Part shown: one piece after another, positions 22,350 to 33,448 of the stretch
Position numbering within the stretch: the first letter of the stretch is position 1
Layout: each line of letters opens with the position of its first letter
Assembly: GCA_027924585.1 (NCBI GenBank)
Contig: BSBM01000609.1
Location: 1,127,501 to 1,191,500 of the forward strand
Reading direction: 5' to 3'
Origin: Larix kaempferi
Lineage: Eukaryota > Streptophyta > Pinopsida > Pinales > Pinaceae
Length of the DNA stretch: 64,000 nt
Notes under the pieces: generated by a model
Database searches by the model: none
What the model was told of the DNA's origin: nothing
What the model saw: the letters and a program-made list of their open reading frames with translations, nothing else
Translations under genes and position numbers: made by a program

Positions 22350-25300
22350 TCATGCTACCAGTTTTAACTTCACTTTTCCATATTTCTCGACCAGCTTCCA
22401 GTGTTCGGGTGAAGGTGAATCCTGAAAAGCGAGCTCTTTGAGAAATATTCTTAGCTCAGTGTGTTCAATATAGGAATAACCATTGTGAAGAATTCTAGCT
22501 TCTCGGAAAGCTGCTGCCAATTCAAAATCACCCTTCAGTGCATCAACTAATGCGCCATCTATCAAAGGAGCATCACTGCCGAGGATACCATCTTCACTCA
22601 CTCTGTGGTCCCACAATTTAGATCTGTATTCGGATTTCATGAGCATGGTTCCATCGTCATCCCAAAAGGGAGGCAGCCCATCTGCGAACAAAGGATCGAA
22701 GGCTTCTCTAAAGAGTCATGCCTGGGTTGATATGATATCAATTCCTGACAGAACAACCTGGACTTGCTGGTTTTTATTAATCACCTTCTTAGCTATCAAG
22801 ATTATTGACACTCTGTCCTAGACGTTTATAGTTGTAGTTTTCTCCTCTGATAGGCCACCTAGGAATTCCACTACATTCTGGGCATGTTCCAGAGGCTTTT
22901 TGTTCAACCTCTCTTTCGTCACTGTCACACCCTGTTGAGCCAATTTTACTACCACTCCTTTATCCAATATAAAATTTAGGTATGGCTTTAGATCATCAGC
23001 CTGTTTTATGATGTCATCCCATATGATTCTCCTAGCCTCCTGCAGCCCCTTCTGCCCTATTACCTGTTCCTTCAAATTATTAAGTTAAGACCGTGCATCC
23101 TGGTACTTGGTTTCCCAAGCCTCCCTTTGTTTTTCTGCAGCCTCCTTCAAAACTCTCAAATTGGAAACCTGCTTCTCTAATCTGACCAGTCCAACATCTT
23201 CCAGGCTAGCTTCAGCTATTTCATTTACCAAGGAAAAGTCCCCAGCTGCAACAGAGGTAGAGGCCTCTTGTCCCACTACTCCTTCCCTTGTCTTTATCTT
23301 CGTTTCTAGCTCTTCAAACCAGGCCTTCCATGAGTCTGCACCAGTCTCTATAAAAGCTATATCAAACTTCATTTTCTTTTCCCTTTCCTCAAGCTCCACC
23401 AACTTTGCCTTACAATCTAACAACTCTCCTTTCAATTTCTCTTTCTCCTCTTCCAGCTCCGCTATTTCAGAACTACTTGCCAACTGAGTGGTGGGGATTT
23501 TCAATTTCTTTTTTAATGACAGGATCTCCTAGTCCTTCCCATTTAGCAATTCCTTGATGCTTTTCTTTCTGTCCTCTTTGGTCTCATTTTCCAGCAGCTG
23601 CGTTTGGTGCTTTTTTTCCTGCGTTCTCAGGGACTTGTTTTCTGCTTTCTCGAGCCCCAACTGCTTCTGGACCTTGGACTTACTGGTCTTCACTTTAGAC
23701 AGCTCTATTAAAACCTTCAGCAGCCTATTGTAGATGACTTCCCTTGTCTCCTTGTGTAAATTAATGATATCAGGGATAGGGATGTCTTCCAAATTTAGTT
23801 TCACCTCTGTAGCTTTTCTCTTTGTAGCCATGGCCAGGTTCAATGTGTTCTGGGCCAGATTTCGGCTAGTAACTAAGGCCATGTCTTTCTTGCCCATTTT
23901 CCTTACTTTGGAATATAATTTGGCTTCTGCTGCTATGTTGTCAACATTTTCATCATAACCTTCCAATAGTTGGGTCCTGGTGATAACTGCTCCTGTAGAC
24001 TCTTTGGGAAGTTTTTCAAACACGTGCTCCTTTACTTCATAATGAGGTATGAGAAACTTGACCTGCTTTCTCTTAACTTTTTCTTCTTGTATCTTCACTA
24101 CTTGCAGACCTTCTTCCTCCTGCTTCTTCCTTTTAGCAGCTCTCTCGAGATCACTATCTACATCCATAGGGCTAACAGCCCCCGAAGAAGTAGCCTTTCC
24201 CTGAATAAGGAATTTCGTAGTTTGAGAGTCATCTGGATCATCCACCTCCACCGATCCTTGATCCACATATTCCAACCAATTGGCTTTCTCAGCCATTCTG
24301 GGCATCTCAACATGATCATATCCCTTTCTGCCAGCTGCTCTCCTTCTTTCTGAGATTATGTGATGTGGATCATAGTTCAATGCAGCTTGGGATGTGAGTC
24401 TTAGGTCTTTCGCAATCCTTTCTACTACTGACAGGGCCGTCTTCTGCTTGATCACAAAGGAACCCACGGTCCAAGGGAAACTTATGTCAGATGACTTCTT
24501 GATATCTATGAAATGTTCCCTTTCAGCTGTCAGCTTCTGCCTTACAAACTCCAGATGGAACAACCTAGGTGTTATAAATGTAGGGAGTACATATGGTGGA
24601 TGTGAAAACCCATAGACTCTAATTATGGTTCCATGTTTTAGCAGAAACCAGTCTCCAATCCCTTTTTCCATAGGGGTCTATAGCAGGTCCTTCATCTCCA
24701 GAAGCACTCTAGGCAAACCTTTCTGAAAAAAGGCATGATGCACCCACACCATCAAGTCATTCATGAAAGGCATGTAATTTGAATACATTTCTTTGGTAAT
24801 TTTCAATCTAGGTATCTACAAGCTGTCTTCAACTGCCACTAGGAACATCTTCAGCAAATAAGACTGGAATCTGAATGACCTTGTCTTAGGGAATTCAATC
24901 AACTGAGAGTGGATATTCTCAGCTAGGGCATCATCGAACCTCAAGCATGCTGTCTGGACAGAAGAAGGAGGGTCTGTCTACTCTACAGGGCAGGAACTCA
25001 AGACAAACATTAAACTAACTAATGTTTCTGGAACCTCCTGGTCGCTATCTAACCCTAAAAGCAGGGCTATCATGGAGATTACCCATTTGGAATCTTCTCT
25101 GAATAGATTGACCTCGTTGGGGAAGGGTGAACCTCAGAAGGAGGCATTTGGTACTAGAGCATTGTGGTAAAAACTCCGTTTGAGTTCCTCAAGGGCTAGA
25201 TGAAAGTATTGAACCACGTCTTCCATTCGGTATTCTAGGGCTTTCTGGCCAAATTCATCAGGGATGGCTAAGGCCTTTCTAATAGTCAATGATTTTATTG

Positions 25301-25601
25301 AGCAGAGGGATTTAGTGCCAGATGCATTTAGGATTACTTTCTGCTTGGTGGAATAATTTGTGGCACACCATTTGATGAATTCAGGACATTTGGGGGTCTG
25401 GGTAGTGGTGAACAGTTGAAAGAAGGATTGATAAACTTTGTGGATGTTTATCAGCCTGCCCCTTATAACCTCCACCCTTTCTTTGGCCATATCCACAGAG
25501 ATGTTTTCTAGTATGGTGTCATATATGTCACCATATTTGTCCTCCCACTGGGGTCCGATGAATGGGGATTCAACACCAAGGGAATCTCCTACTTCCGCCA
25601 T
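22350..25601 (-). pseudogene. LTR-embedded ORF, copy 2 (unknown protein, broken)
   Basis: This is the homologue of 4844-8077. It starts at ATG 25601 (MAEVGDSLGVESP) and ends at TGA 22350. Open blocks are 25134-25601, 23529-24671 (380 residues), 23085-23504, 22818-23075 and 22350-22691. Some stops differ from copy 1: near 22818 this copy has TAG where copy 1 has CAG, while this copy reads through the site that is TGA at 7703. The parental ORF was therefore probably open across most of its length when the element inserted. The 23529-24671 block shows the basic patch (RAAKRKKQEEE, EEKVKRKQVKF) and the start of the Glu/Lys-rich coiled coil (EKAENKSLRTQEKK). Function is unknown and I find no transposase, envelope or enzymatic motif. 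Confidence 0.8.
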
Positions 25602-26429
25602 TCAAACAATTTCACGGAAAACGGGAAAAGACAAAACCAACCTGGTGGTCCGACACCTGGACAATCCTCCTGGACTTCTGGTTGGTTGGTTCTGCGGGAT
25701 CAGGTTCCTTCACTTTTCGACGTATCTGATACAGGTGGAATCCAAGTCTCTGCACCACTCTGGCTTTTATAAGGTTGGATGCCTTACCGTCCTTCTAGGT
25801 GTGGTGATGGTAAAACCATATCCACCATTGATCTTTTCCCACCCAAATTTCGGTGGTTTGATGGTTTTAATTTCACCGACCACGCCAATTTGAGATGCAG
25901 TTAAATCACCGGCAATAAAAATCAGCACGGTGATCTCGGGCCTTTGATTTGCCCTTGGCGAAGCTGTGTCGTTGATAGTTGCATGATACATAACTCGACC
26001 GCGGCGATTTTGAAACATAGCATTCTTTGCGCTTATTGGATCAGCGCAGGGACTGTGCGCCTTAGATTGTTTTCATCACTTGCCCGCCGATTACCACCCG
26101 CTCATTATGCTATATTGCATGCATCTTCGTTCGCGCAGTGGGCTCAGGACCGTCGATCTTCGGGGTATTCAATCTCAGCTGTCATCGCCTACCCTGCTTA
26201 TTTCTGGCGCGTTTAGCCTTTTTGTTTACACTATGACCTCTAAAAATTGTCGGCTCCTCCGTGACTACTTCATTCCTTGAACTGGTTCCCTACCATGCTG
26301 ACCTCCGACTCCTCGGTCTCAGGGGATGTAGTCCAAGAGCCGATTATCCACTCGGGTCTTGATGTTCACGAGGTCTTTCCACTCATGCCAAAAACTGCCA
26401 TAGCATTCAGCACAATTTGAGTGCTAACA

Positions 26430-28263
26430 ACGGGGTTCATGATACTGACCGATCCCAAGAGCCAATCTATCGTCCATCTCCTAGATTCGCAGCAAAATCT
26501 TATCAGTTCATCTCACCGCCTAACAGCACATCAAACCTCACCGCCTGACAGCACAACAAATCCCACTGATCTGCTGACGCAAGAGCATCGCCGCGTCGTG
26601 GGGCACACAACCCGAGGATGACGTAAGCGCCAAAATACCCAATAAGATCACACATAAACCTTCAATTAAGAAAAAACTTAAATACAGAAAATAAAACATA
26701 GCTCCAAACTTTGTAAAGGGGCTCCATGCCCCCCTCCCGCACCAACTAATGCCCCGGACCGAAAACATTATATCGGGGACATAATAAAATCATATTAAAC
26801 TAATTCTCAAGTAATAATTAATAAAACTAATTAATAAAACTAGCTCTCAATTAGTACATAATAAATTAAAATCCACCCATATAAAAGGACATTAATTTAA
26901 CCAATTCCTAATTAATTTTCCTCAAGAATGGCTACAAGAAGGGAGTGTGTTTTATTGAGGATTGAGCCCAGAGGAAGCTATATTGATGACGTGTCCACTT
27001 CAAGAGATTTGCACATGTTCTTTATCATTTTCTCTTTAACTAAAAAGTGTCCCCACTTTCCTCAAGTAGGGAAGAATCTAATAAATGCATATATCTTACA
27101 TACAGATGTTGTGCAAGAATAGAGAGAAAGAAGCAGAAAGTAATATAAAAGTTTGCATTTGATGGTGGGTAAACAAATTTAGGAATCTCTATTATGAATT
27201 GGTGGTTTGATGACAAAGAACATGTAAGAGTGTGTTCATAATGATCACCTTCTAGTTTAAATTTCTAAAACTATTATGACTGTGTCAGTTGTTGGAACTA
27301 CCACGATGAAAGAGATGTATGAAAGAGGGCATGGAAATGAGAGGATCCTGGAACTCTTCGATGAAGATGAGTTGAATGCACTGGTGATAATTGTGGGATT
27401 TGTAAGATTGAACGTTGTGGGATTTGGAAGATTGGGATATATTGTAGTTGAGCATAAGTGCTGGGATTGATCTAAATATCGAAGGCTTGCTAGAGAGTGT
27501 ACTGGATCTGATATGTGCAAAGTATTTACTCAGAAGCGGTTGTTGCATATGTCAAAAACAAAACCCTAGGTTGAAGTTGTCGCTAGCTGGAAGAGGCATT
27601 GAGAACATTATTTGTCTCAGAGATAAGTTGATAGCATTATTTGTCTAAGACATAAGTTGAATTTTAGGTGGACATGTAGGTGGACATGGGGCTGAGCAAA
27701 AGTGTTAGAGGTACCCTACATCTTACTACAAACCAACCTGAATGGGCTTACTGAACTAGAGAGCAGAGAATACTAAATCTACTTGGAAGTTTCGGTCTTG
27801 CTGAGTCACAAATTACTGGTATATTTGGCTTGCGAACGGTTGGATGTTGGATATACTCTTGGAAAATCGCTATTTCCATAGTTAAAAAAAAACCCTACTG
27901 ACTATCTCTAAATAATAATTTCTCAACTCAAAACAAGGTTAATTGGGAATAATATTCCGGAGCCATTTCCTTGATTGTTCATGCTTCACATATGCACCAA
28001 TATCTCATTAAGCTTGTTGACATGAAATTGTTGTTGTGAAAAAAGCTTCCTTACACGAAAGTACATGAAAGTTGCAAAATGATTCCGTTATGTCATCTGC
28101 TCATAAAAATATTCATTTAGCATTTAATTACACGTTTGATCTGCTGAACTGAAAAAGATTAGTCTTGTGATATCTATAGGAGGGTAACATCTGGCCACCG
28201 ATCGAGGGATGAACACCTTCCCTTTATCTAGATCTGTCTAGTGATTGAGAGAAGGAATTGATG
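26430..28263. other. Intergenic DNA, no recognised gene
   Basis: The right target duplication ACGGG is at 26430-26434. Short frames at 26928-27122 and 27276-27470 (plus) have no family features that I recognise and no supporting splice or promoter context. The remainder is AT-rich. Confidence 0.5.
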
Positions 28264-28409
28264 GGATGGGGAAAAGATCTATCGAGTTAAGATCAGATCA
28301 TTATGATTAAAACCATTGATGGGGATGGCGAAGAGATCTATCGAGTTAAGATCACATCACTATGATTAAAACTTCTGATAAGATCACATCACTATGATTA
28401 AAACTTCTG
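28264..28409. repeat. Nested tandem repeat around GATCTATCGAGTTAAGATCA
   Basis: A ~58-bp unit containing GATCTATCGAGTTAAGATCA and CACTATGATTAAAAC occurs twice. Its last ~32 bp (AAGATCACATCACTATGATT plus AAAACTTCTG) is then repeated once more, ending about 28409. This is a local expansion with no coding role seen. Confidence 0.7.
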
Positions 28410-29199
28410 GTGTTGTTGGTCGGAGGCCAGGGTTGTTAAATAAACCCTAATGTATTATTATGAAAAAGAAAAAGGTGTAACGAGGTTGTGTTCCACGTAA
28501 CTCTTCCTACGAGACCATCAATCCGATTAACAGGATGCGCAACAAATAGCAGCATCACTATTCAGGTGAATACACAACTTATGAACTTTATGGAACAGAG
28601 ACACACAAATAATTGAACTAATTTGCTCGTAATCTTTATCTATAAAGATGCGATCATGCTTTATACATTACAATTGATTAAGAAGTGTATTTAAACTCTC
28701 TAGCAGGCCATGCTAAATCAACCGACTATATTTTAACTAGACTACTTGCATGGCGGGAGTAATTATAGTATTCTAATAACTATTGCTTGGTGCTTGATCT
28801 ATTGAACAATCTAAAATATGAGAAATAAGATCTGTGCCAGAAAACACTTCGATCATAGTTTGGAGAATAGATATATTCTATTGAGATGAATGTGCGGTGT
28901 ACACAAAAGATGTCTTAGATGTGCATTTACACGAACCCGAGGATGGAACATAACTCATGTAGATAAAAAAAACAAAAAACCTATCAAAATTTAGAGTGAT
29001 GGTCTGTTGTTTGGGCATATAAGGAATAGCTGTGGAGGAAATGCAACAATCGAGCCTAACAAAAGAAACTATGCAAGATGGTTTCCACCCAAGAACAATG
29101 TTAAGAATCCAAGAGAACAGGATCTTGGAAACAGCCGGGTGTTTGACTAGGTTTTACAAATAGGTTTAGGTTTAGATGGTTAAATAGTTTTTCCCATAG
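28410..29199. other. Intergenic DNA, nothing recognised
   Basis: The stretch is AT-rich with no open frame of note on either strand and no recognisable transposon end. Confidence 0.5.
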
Positions 29200-29391
29200 G
29201 TTTACATTAAACCAATACTCAATACTCAAATCCAATGTCACTAATTTTAGCATATGTAACCTGAATGAGTCTGGTGATGTGTCCAGCTTTCCAATACGTT
29301 TACATTAAACCAACTCTCAATACTCAAATCTAATGTCACTAATTTTAGCATATGTAAGCTGAATGAGTCTGATGATGTGTCCAGCTTTCCA
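29200..29391. repeat. 98-bp tandem duplication
   Basis: GTTTACATTAAACCA starts at 29200 and again at 29298. The two copies stay alike through CACTAATTTTAGCATATGTA and GATGTGTCCAGCTTTCCAA with only a few changes, so the duplication is fairly recent. Confidence 0.85.
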
Positions 29392-30245
29392 AATGTACCG
29401 CTGTTCTTTATCATCCATGAAATTCAATATACCTAAATGATGAAAATAAATAACAACTCTCATTCAATATGGATATATCTTTATCATCCATGAAATTCAA
29501 TATGGATAAATTTATATATCAATCCTCAAAATATTATATATATATGAAAAAGCATAAAACTAGTCCTATAACATACAGTGGAATTTGTTAAAGCTACTCG
29601 AATAAATTCTTATGGCATAACAAGTTTTCAAAATTTCCGAAAGGGAAAGATAAAAAACAGAAAAATTTAGTTGAGGATTTTCATGAAATAGAAGTATTAA
29701 ATCTCTTTTTAAAAAATTGCATAAGGTTTAAAATAAATGAAATCATAATTATGAGTACAACTTTTCCTTCTAGAATAAAGAAAATCAAAATTATCAATAC
29801 ACCATTTTTCTTGGTAAATTCTACAAATAAAACCTCTAAATAAAAACTATCATATTCTATTAATATTTTAAACCAAATTTCCTTACAAATTCTACAAATC
29901 CAATAAAATCTCAAAAATAAAAAGCCTTGTATTCCATTAATATGTTAAGCAACATGTCTTAATTATGATATAATCTTTTCACAATAGCTAAGATTGCTGC
30001 ATCAACCAAACTGCTTTGGTGCTTCGGAACAGTGGTTTATAAATGAACATATCCATCTACCTTCTGTCCTTGATATCTGAATTTCAAATTTCATGGACCT
30101 GTAAGTTGTTTTCATAGGCTTGATCATCATGCTGAGAATGAATGTGCTGGGCTGAAAAATAGAAGAAAACGTTTGTCAAGATTCAATAAAATTATCGCAA
30201 AAATATGTTGAAGAATTTCGGCAGAGCAAGTCAAGATCAAGAAAA
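29392..30245. other. Downstream flank of the kelch gene
   Basis: This is AT-rich DNA that includes the presumed 3' untranslated region of the minus-strand kelch gene. No clear AATAAA was found near the stop. The minus frame at 29681-29914 is low-complexity and is not called. Confidence 0.5.
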
Positions 30246-31739
30246 TTACATCGCTAAAATCCGTTCAATATTCTTGAAACGAGGAACCCAGCATCTCCAT
30301 AAAACATTGACCGCCAAGCCTGTCTGAAGTTTTTCATTTATCTCAATTACTGAGAATCTCAGATAATCGTCATCCCACATATGATATAGGACTAACATAC
30401 CATTTACGGCCATGAAATACGATCTGTATGCATCTGTGTGAACAAAGCTGTCAAGCCCTTCTAACTTAAACCAAGCATCGATGTCTGGATCATAGGCCTG
30501 GATGCTCATTTCATATACAAGTCGATCCTCGCGAAATTGACAGTGGCAAGTGATTAACATGTTTTGCACAACGGCTGCAGTACAGGCACCGTTCCACCAG
30601 TAATTGAACAAATTTCGTGGAAATAAAGACCAAGCAGAGGATGTAACGTCAAATACTATTCCCTTCGCAGCGCCTCGTATGAATATTTTATTACCCCAAA
30701 CAGTAGATCTCAGTAGGGGATCAAACCCAATTTGAAGTGCATCAATTAGTCTTTGAGAGCGGGGAATGGGGGTCCATATGTTAGTAGATGGCTCGTACAT
30801 TTCAGCCCATGGATCAGTTTGATTACTGCACCCTCCGAACACATAAATTCTTCCACCAACAGTGGCAGCAACAGCCCCTTCCCTGGGAATTATGGTGGGA
30901 GATAAACCAGACCATTTATACATGGCTGGATCGTACACGTAAACATCGCTGCATACGAAGCTGTCCTTTCGACCACCGATAACGTATAACTTTTTACCCA
31001 AAACGGCTGTGGCAGAGTCTGCAAGCTCGTCCAAGGGATAAGGAGGGATAGGCACATAGCTGTGCGCATGTCTGTACTGTTGTACGTCGATAGCGTGGAA
31101 GGATTGCACCTCATGGTCGTCTAGGGTTCTTGCATAAATCCAATAAGAGGAAAATTCATATAACCGTTTGCGCTCTAATTCCGTCATTAACAGAAATGAA
31201 GCTTCATATAAGCGTTTGCGCTTTAAATGTTCCGTCAATAATATAAATGAATCTGTTTGTGTTCTCGAATCTGAAGAAGACGGGCATGAACTTTCCGGAG
31301 ACCATAAACAAACATTTGAATATCGAGAACGCGGAATTCTTATGGCAGAACTAGAGCTAGGAAGATCCTGAATATAACCCTTTTCATCTTCAACGCCTCC
31401 CGCTTGAAGATCTGCAGTGGCTCCTTCTTGAACAGAGCTTTCATCTGCAGTGGCTCCTTCTTGAACATAGCTTTGATCTGCAGTGCCTCCTTCTTCTTGA
31501 ACAGAGCTTTGATCTGCAGTGGCTCCTTCTTCTTGAATATCAACTGTTTGATCCTCAACGCCTGCCCCGTTCTGAACATCAATTCTCTCGGCCTCATTGC
31601 CTGTCTTGCCATTGCTTGTGTCGTCCTGAACATTTGTCTGAACAACTCTCTGACCCTGAACATGACCATTTGTCTGAACAACTTTCTGACCCTGAACATG
31701 AGCTCTCCTTACGCAAAGGCAGGAAGCGAAGGATCCCAT
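30246..31739 (-). CDS. Kelch-repeat protein with acylation-type N-terminus
   Basis: This is the only intact gene of the window: 497 codons in one exon, ATG 31739 to TAA 30246. Residues 1-10 are MGSFASCLCV. Gly2 with Ser/Ala after it and Cys7/Cys9 fits N-myristoylation plus palmitoylation, which suggests membrane anchoring. Residues 14-36 hold two copies of HVQGQ-VVQTN. Residues 68-112 hold about four acidic copies of an EEGATADQSSVQ-like unit. Residues 172-195 repeat KRKRLYE. Two clear kelch blades follow at about 240-335 (KKLYVIGG with YKW, then GRIYVFGG with IW), with weaker blades to about 470. Kelch propellers bind partner proteins. No F-box (LPDDL-type) is seen, unlike most plant kelch proteins. 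Substrate or partner is unknown. The reading frame is intact in a region where everything else is decayed, so it is probably functional or recently so. Confidence 0.85.
   Translation of the reverse strand: MGSFASCLCVRRAHVQGQKVVQTNGHVQGQRVVQTNVQDDTSNGKTGNEAERIDVQNGAGVEDQTVDIQEEGATADQSSVQEEGGTADQSYVQEGATADESSVQEGATADLQAGGVEDEKGYIQDLPSSSSAIRIPRSRYSNVCLWSPESSCPSSSDSRTQTDSFILLTEHLKRKRLYEASFLLMTELERKRLYEFSSYWIYARTLDDHEVQSFHAIDVQQYRHAHSYVPIPPYPLDELADSATAVLGKKLYVIGGRKDSFVCSDVYVYDPAMYKWSGLSPTIIPREGAVAATVGGRIYVFGGCSNQTDPWAEMYEPSTNIWTPIPRSQRLIDALQIGFDPLLRSTVWGNKIFIRGAAKGIVFDVTSSAWSLFPRNLFNYWWNGACTAAVVQNMLITCHCQFREDRLVYEMSIQAYDPDIDAWFKLEGLDSFVHTDAYRSYFMAVNGMLVLYHMWDDDYLRFSVIEINEKLQTGLAVNVLWRCWVPRFKNIERILAM
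31404..31540. repeat. In-frame 36-42-bp repeats inside the kelch gene
   Basis: The block GCAGTGGCTCCTTCTTGAAC and close variants recur about four times, encoding the acidic EEGATADQSSVQ-type units on the minus strand. Copy spacing stays a multiple of three, so the array varies in length without breaking the frame. Confidence 0.8.
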
Positions 31740-31844
31740 TATTCAAAACCAGGTCACCCTTTCTTGAACCTTTTAATTAAGAAGTAGAAGCGAGAGAATG
31801 CATACAATTTGTTTCAAGAGTTATCTATTCCTTTGAGTCTGTTT

Positions 31845-31854
31845 CATAAATATA
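31845..31854 (-). promoter_or_regulatory. Probable TATA box of the kelch gene
   Basis: On the minus strand this reads TATATTTATG, about 106-115 bp upstream of the ATG at 31739. That leaves room for a leader of about 75-80 bases. It is the best TATA candidate in the upstream 150 bp. Confidence 0.4.
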
Positions 31855-33000
31855 CTGAATTGCTTAAACCGTTCAAGTTAAATTATCTTAGCACCACGAG
31901 CCGCTGACGTTTTCCGTTACAGTTGAAGAGTTGAATGCCGTTCAAATATGAAAAGTTTAAGTTATTTTACATCAACCGATATTTTCTGTTAAAGTTTTGC
32001 TAGGGTTGTGTTGAATATCGAACAAATTTATATATTATATTCCGATTTTAATTACTGAGCAAATTAGGGTTAAAATGATAAAGAAATACAAATGTAGAGA
32101 TATAATCTGAAGCATTTTAAAAGTGTCATAATTTTGTTTATTTGGTCGGAATCAGGTGATATGAAATCTAAAAATTGGACTATTTGTGTTGATTAAATTG
32201 TTTTTCTAAACATCTAGATGAATTCAACACTCTCTTTTCAACACACTTTTTAAAACCGAGGTCATCCAAATTATGTAGGATTAATACTGTTATTTGAGAT
32301 TCTAAATTTTTTATCAAATATAAATTCGTGTCTTGAAAACAATTTTCTTAGAGAATAGTAGTTTTAGACAACTCATATATAAATTTATCTGATATGAAAA
32401 TTTGCATTAGTTTTATAGTTTTAATATTTATATTATTGTCTACATATTTATATTTATATTGTTATAATAATTTTTATGATAATGATGATAATGGTTTAGT
32501 TATCAACTTTGTTTTACATTACATTTATATTAAAAATATCATATTTTTTATTATTAATTATTATTAAGTGTAAATCTAGTATTTTTATTTTTGTTTTGTT
32601 ATTAAGGTACAACTAAAACATTCAATAAAATTATTTTTAATTTAACATTAAATTTTACATAAAATTTAATTTTTTAATTTAAATGTATTATGTATGGACA
32701 AGATTTAAGGAAAACTTCATCATGTGTAACATCCCTCAAAACCATGACTTGAAAAAAATATTATCGAAGTATGGGACTATTATTGTCGTTTCTCTTTTGT
32801 CGCTTGGTTGTTTTGCGACCATCAATGTATACACTGTCATCATTGTTGCAGCTTGTTTATGGTGTCGGATCACTACACGTGACCTTCGACTTAAAAGTTC
32901 ATAATACATACTCCATGGCTCATGGTGATTTCGGCTCCTTGTCGAGCCCTTAGACTTATTACGCTTTTATTTTATTTTACACCCATACTATTCTAGATTC
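31855..33000. other. AT-rich intergenic DNA
   Basis: This is a very AT-rich stretch with no gene. At 32724 a TGTAACATCCC resembles the start of plant LTRs, but no matching end was found. Confidence 0.5.
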
Positions 33001-33448
33001 AACTTGAGCTTACAAGCAAAAAGAAGCTCTATGAACTTGGGAAAGTGCAGAAAATTGGCTCTAGATAATGCGGGCCATTTGAAATATTGGCTATGATAGG
33101 TTTGGTGGCCTATGAACTCGCTTTTCCTATTAAAGTTTACAATCTTATTCATGTATCTTTATTTAAGAAGTACGTTTATGATCCTAAGCATGTAATCAAT
33201 TGGGATTTGTTGCAAGTAGAACTAGAATGAGAATTCATACTAGAAGCCCCTTACATTCTAAACAAAAGAGAAATGCAGCTCCGGAAGCGACTATTGTCCA
33301 GTTGAAAGTGCAATGGAAGCACTTTAGTCCTAAAGAGGCCACATGGGAAAGGGAAGATGGCATGAGAGAAGCATACCTCTTTTTGTTTCAAGGTTCATGT
33401 TAAAAGGTGCTAACACCAGGACGGTGTTGTTTCTCAAGGGGGATGGGA
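33001..33448 (+). pseudogene. 3' end of a chromovirus pol (integrase tail and chromodomain)
   Basis: The plus strand reads CGPFEILAMIGLVAYELAFP, then HVSLFKKYVYDPKHVINW, and later QWKHFSPKEATWERED. This matches the integrase C-terminal region and chromodomain of Ty3/gypsy chromoviruses. Stops interrupt it. It ends in a purine-rich tract, CAAGGGGGATGGGA, immediately before the LTR start at 33449. The 5' rest of the element is missing. Confidence 0.75.

Larger units (their letters stand above)
3741..26429 (-). mobile_element. Giant Ty3/gypsy LTR retrotransposon, Tat-like, with ORF-bearing LTRs
   Basis: Two ~5.18-kb direct repeats begin TGTTAACACC and end GTGCTAACA, giving short TGTTA/TAACA inverted ends. 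They enclose gag, protease, an extra RNase H, reverse transcriptase, RNase H and integrase, all on the minus strand. The flanking 5-mers ATGGG and ACGGG differ by one CpG-type transition and are taken as the target duplication. A primer site for tRNA-Asp abuts the right-hand (5') LTR. Span is 22.7 kb, or about 16.9 kb without the nested element at 11029-16854. Every reading frame is broken, so the copy is dead. The tRNA-Asp primer, the extra RNase H and the lack of a chromodomain point to the Tat/Athila branch. The exact lineage needs a phylogeny of the reverse transcriptase. Confidence 0.93.
21257..26429 (-). repeat. 5' LTR of the giant element
   Basis: The copy runs from TGTTAACACC to GTGCTAACA and is collinear with 3741-8925. 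The minus-strand TATA box is at 22043-22052 and the LTR ORF at 22350-25601. It borders the primer site at 21236-21253 on the inner side and the target duplication ACGGG at 26430-26434 outside. Confidence 0.93.

Noticed and set aside
23107-23487. Plus-strand 126-codon frame opposite the LTR ORF
   Set aside because: It mirrors the Glu/Lys-rich coiled-coil coding of the minus strand and gives a Ser/Phe-rich antisense product with no family features.
24000-26280. Several plus-strand frames of 66-151 codons within the 5' LTR
   Set aside because: They overlap the minus-strand LTR ORF or the U3 start, are not all conserved in the other LTR copy, and show no domain.
26928-27122. 64-codon plus-strand frame starting MATRRECVLLR
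   Set aside because: No family, promoter or splice evidence; the length is compatible with chance in this sequence.
28264-28409. Short regularly repeated DNA as a CRISPR-like array
   Set aside because: The repeats are direct tandem duplications without unique spacers, and this is a plant-type genome.
32724-32950. TGTAACATCCC as a possible solo-LTR start
   Set aside because: No matching LTR end, target duplication or second copy was found.
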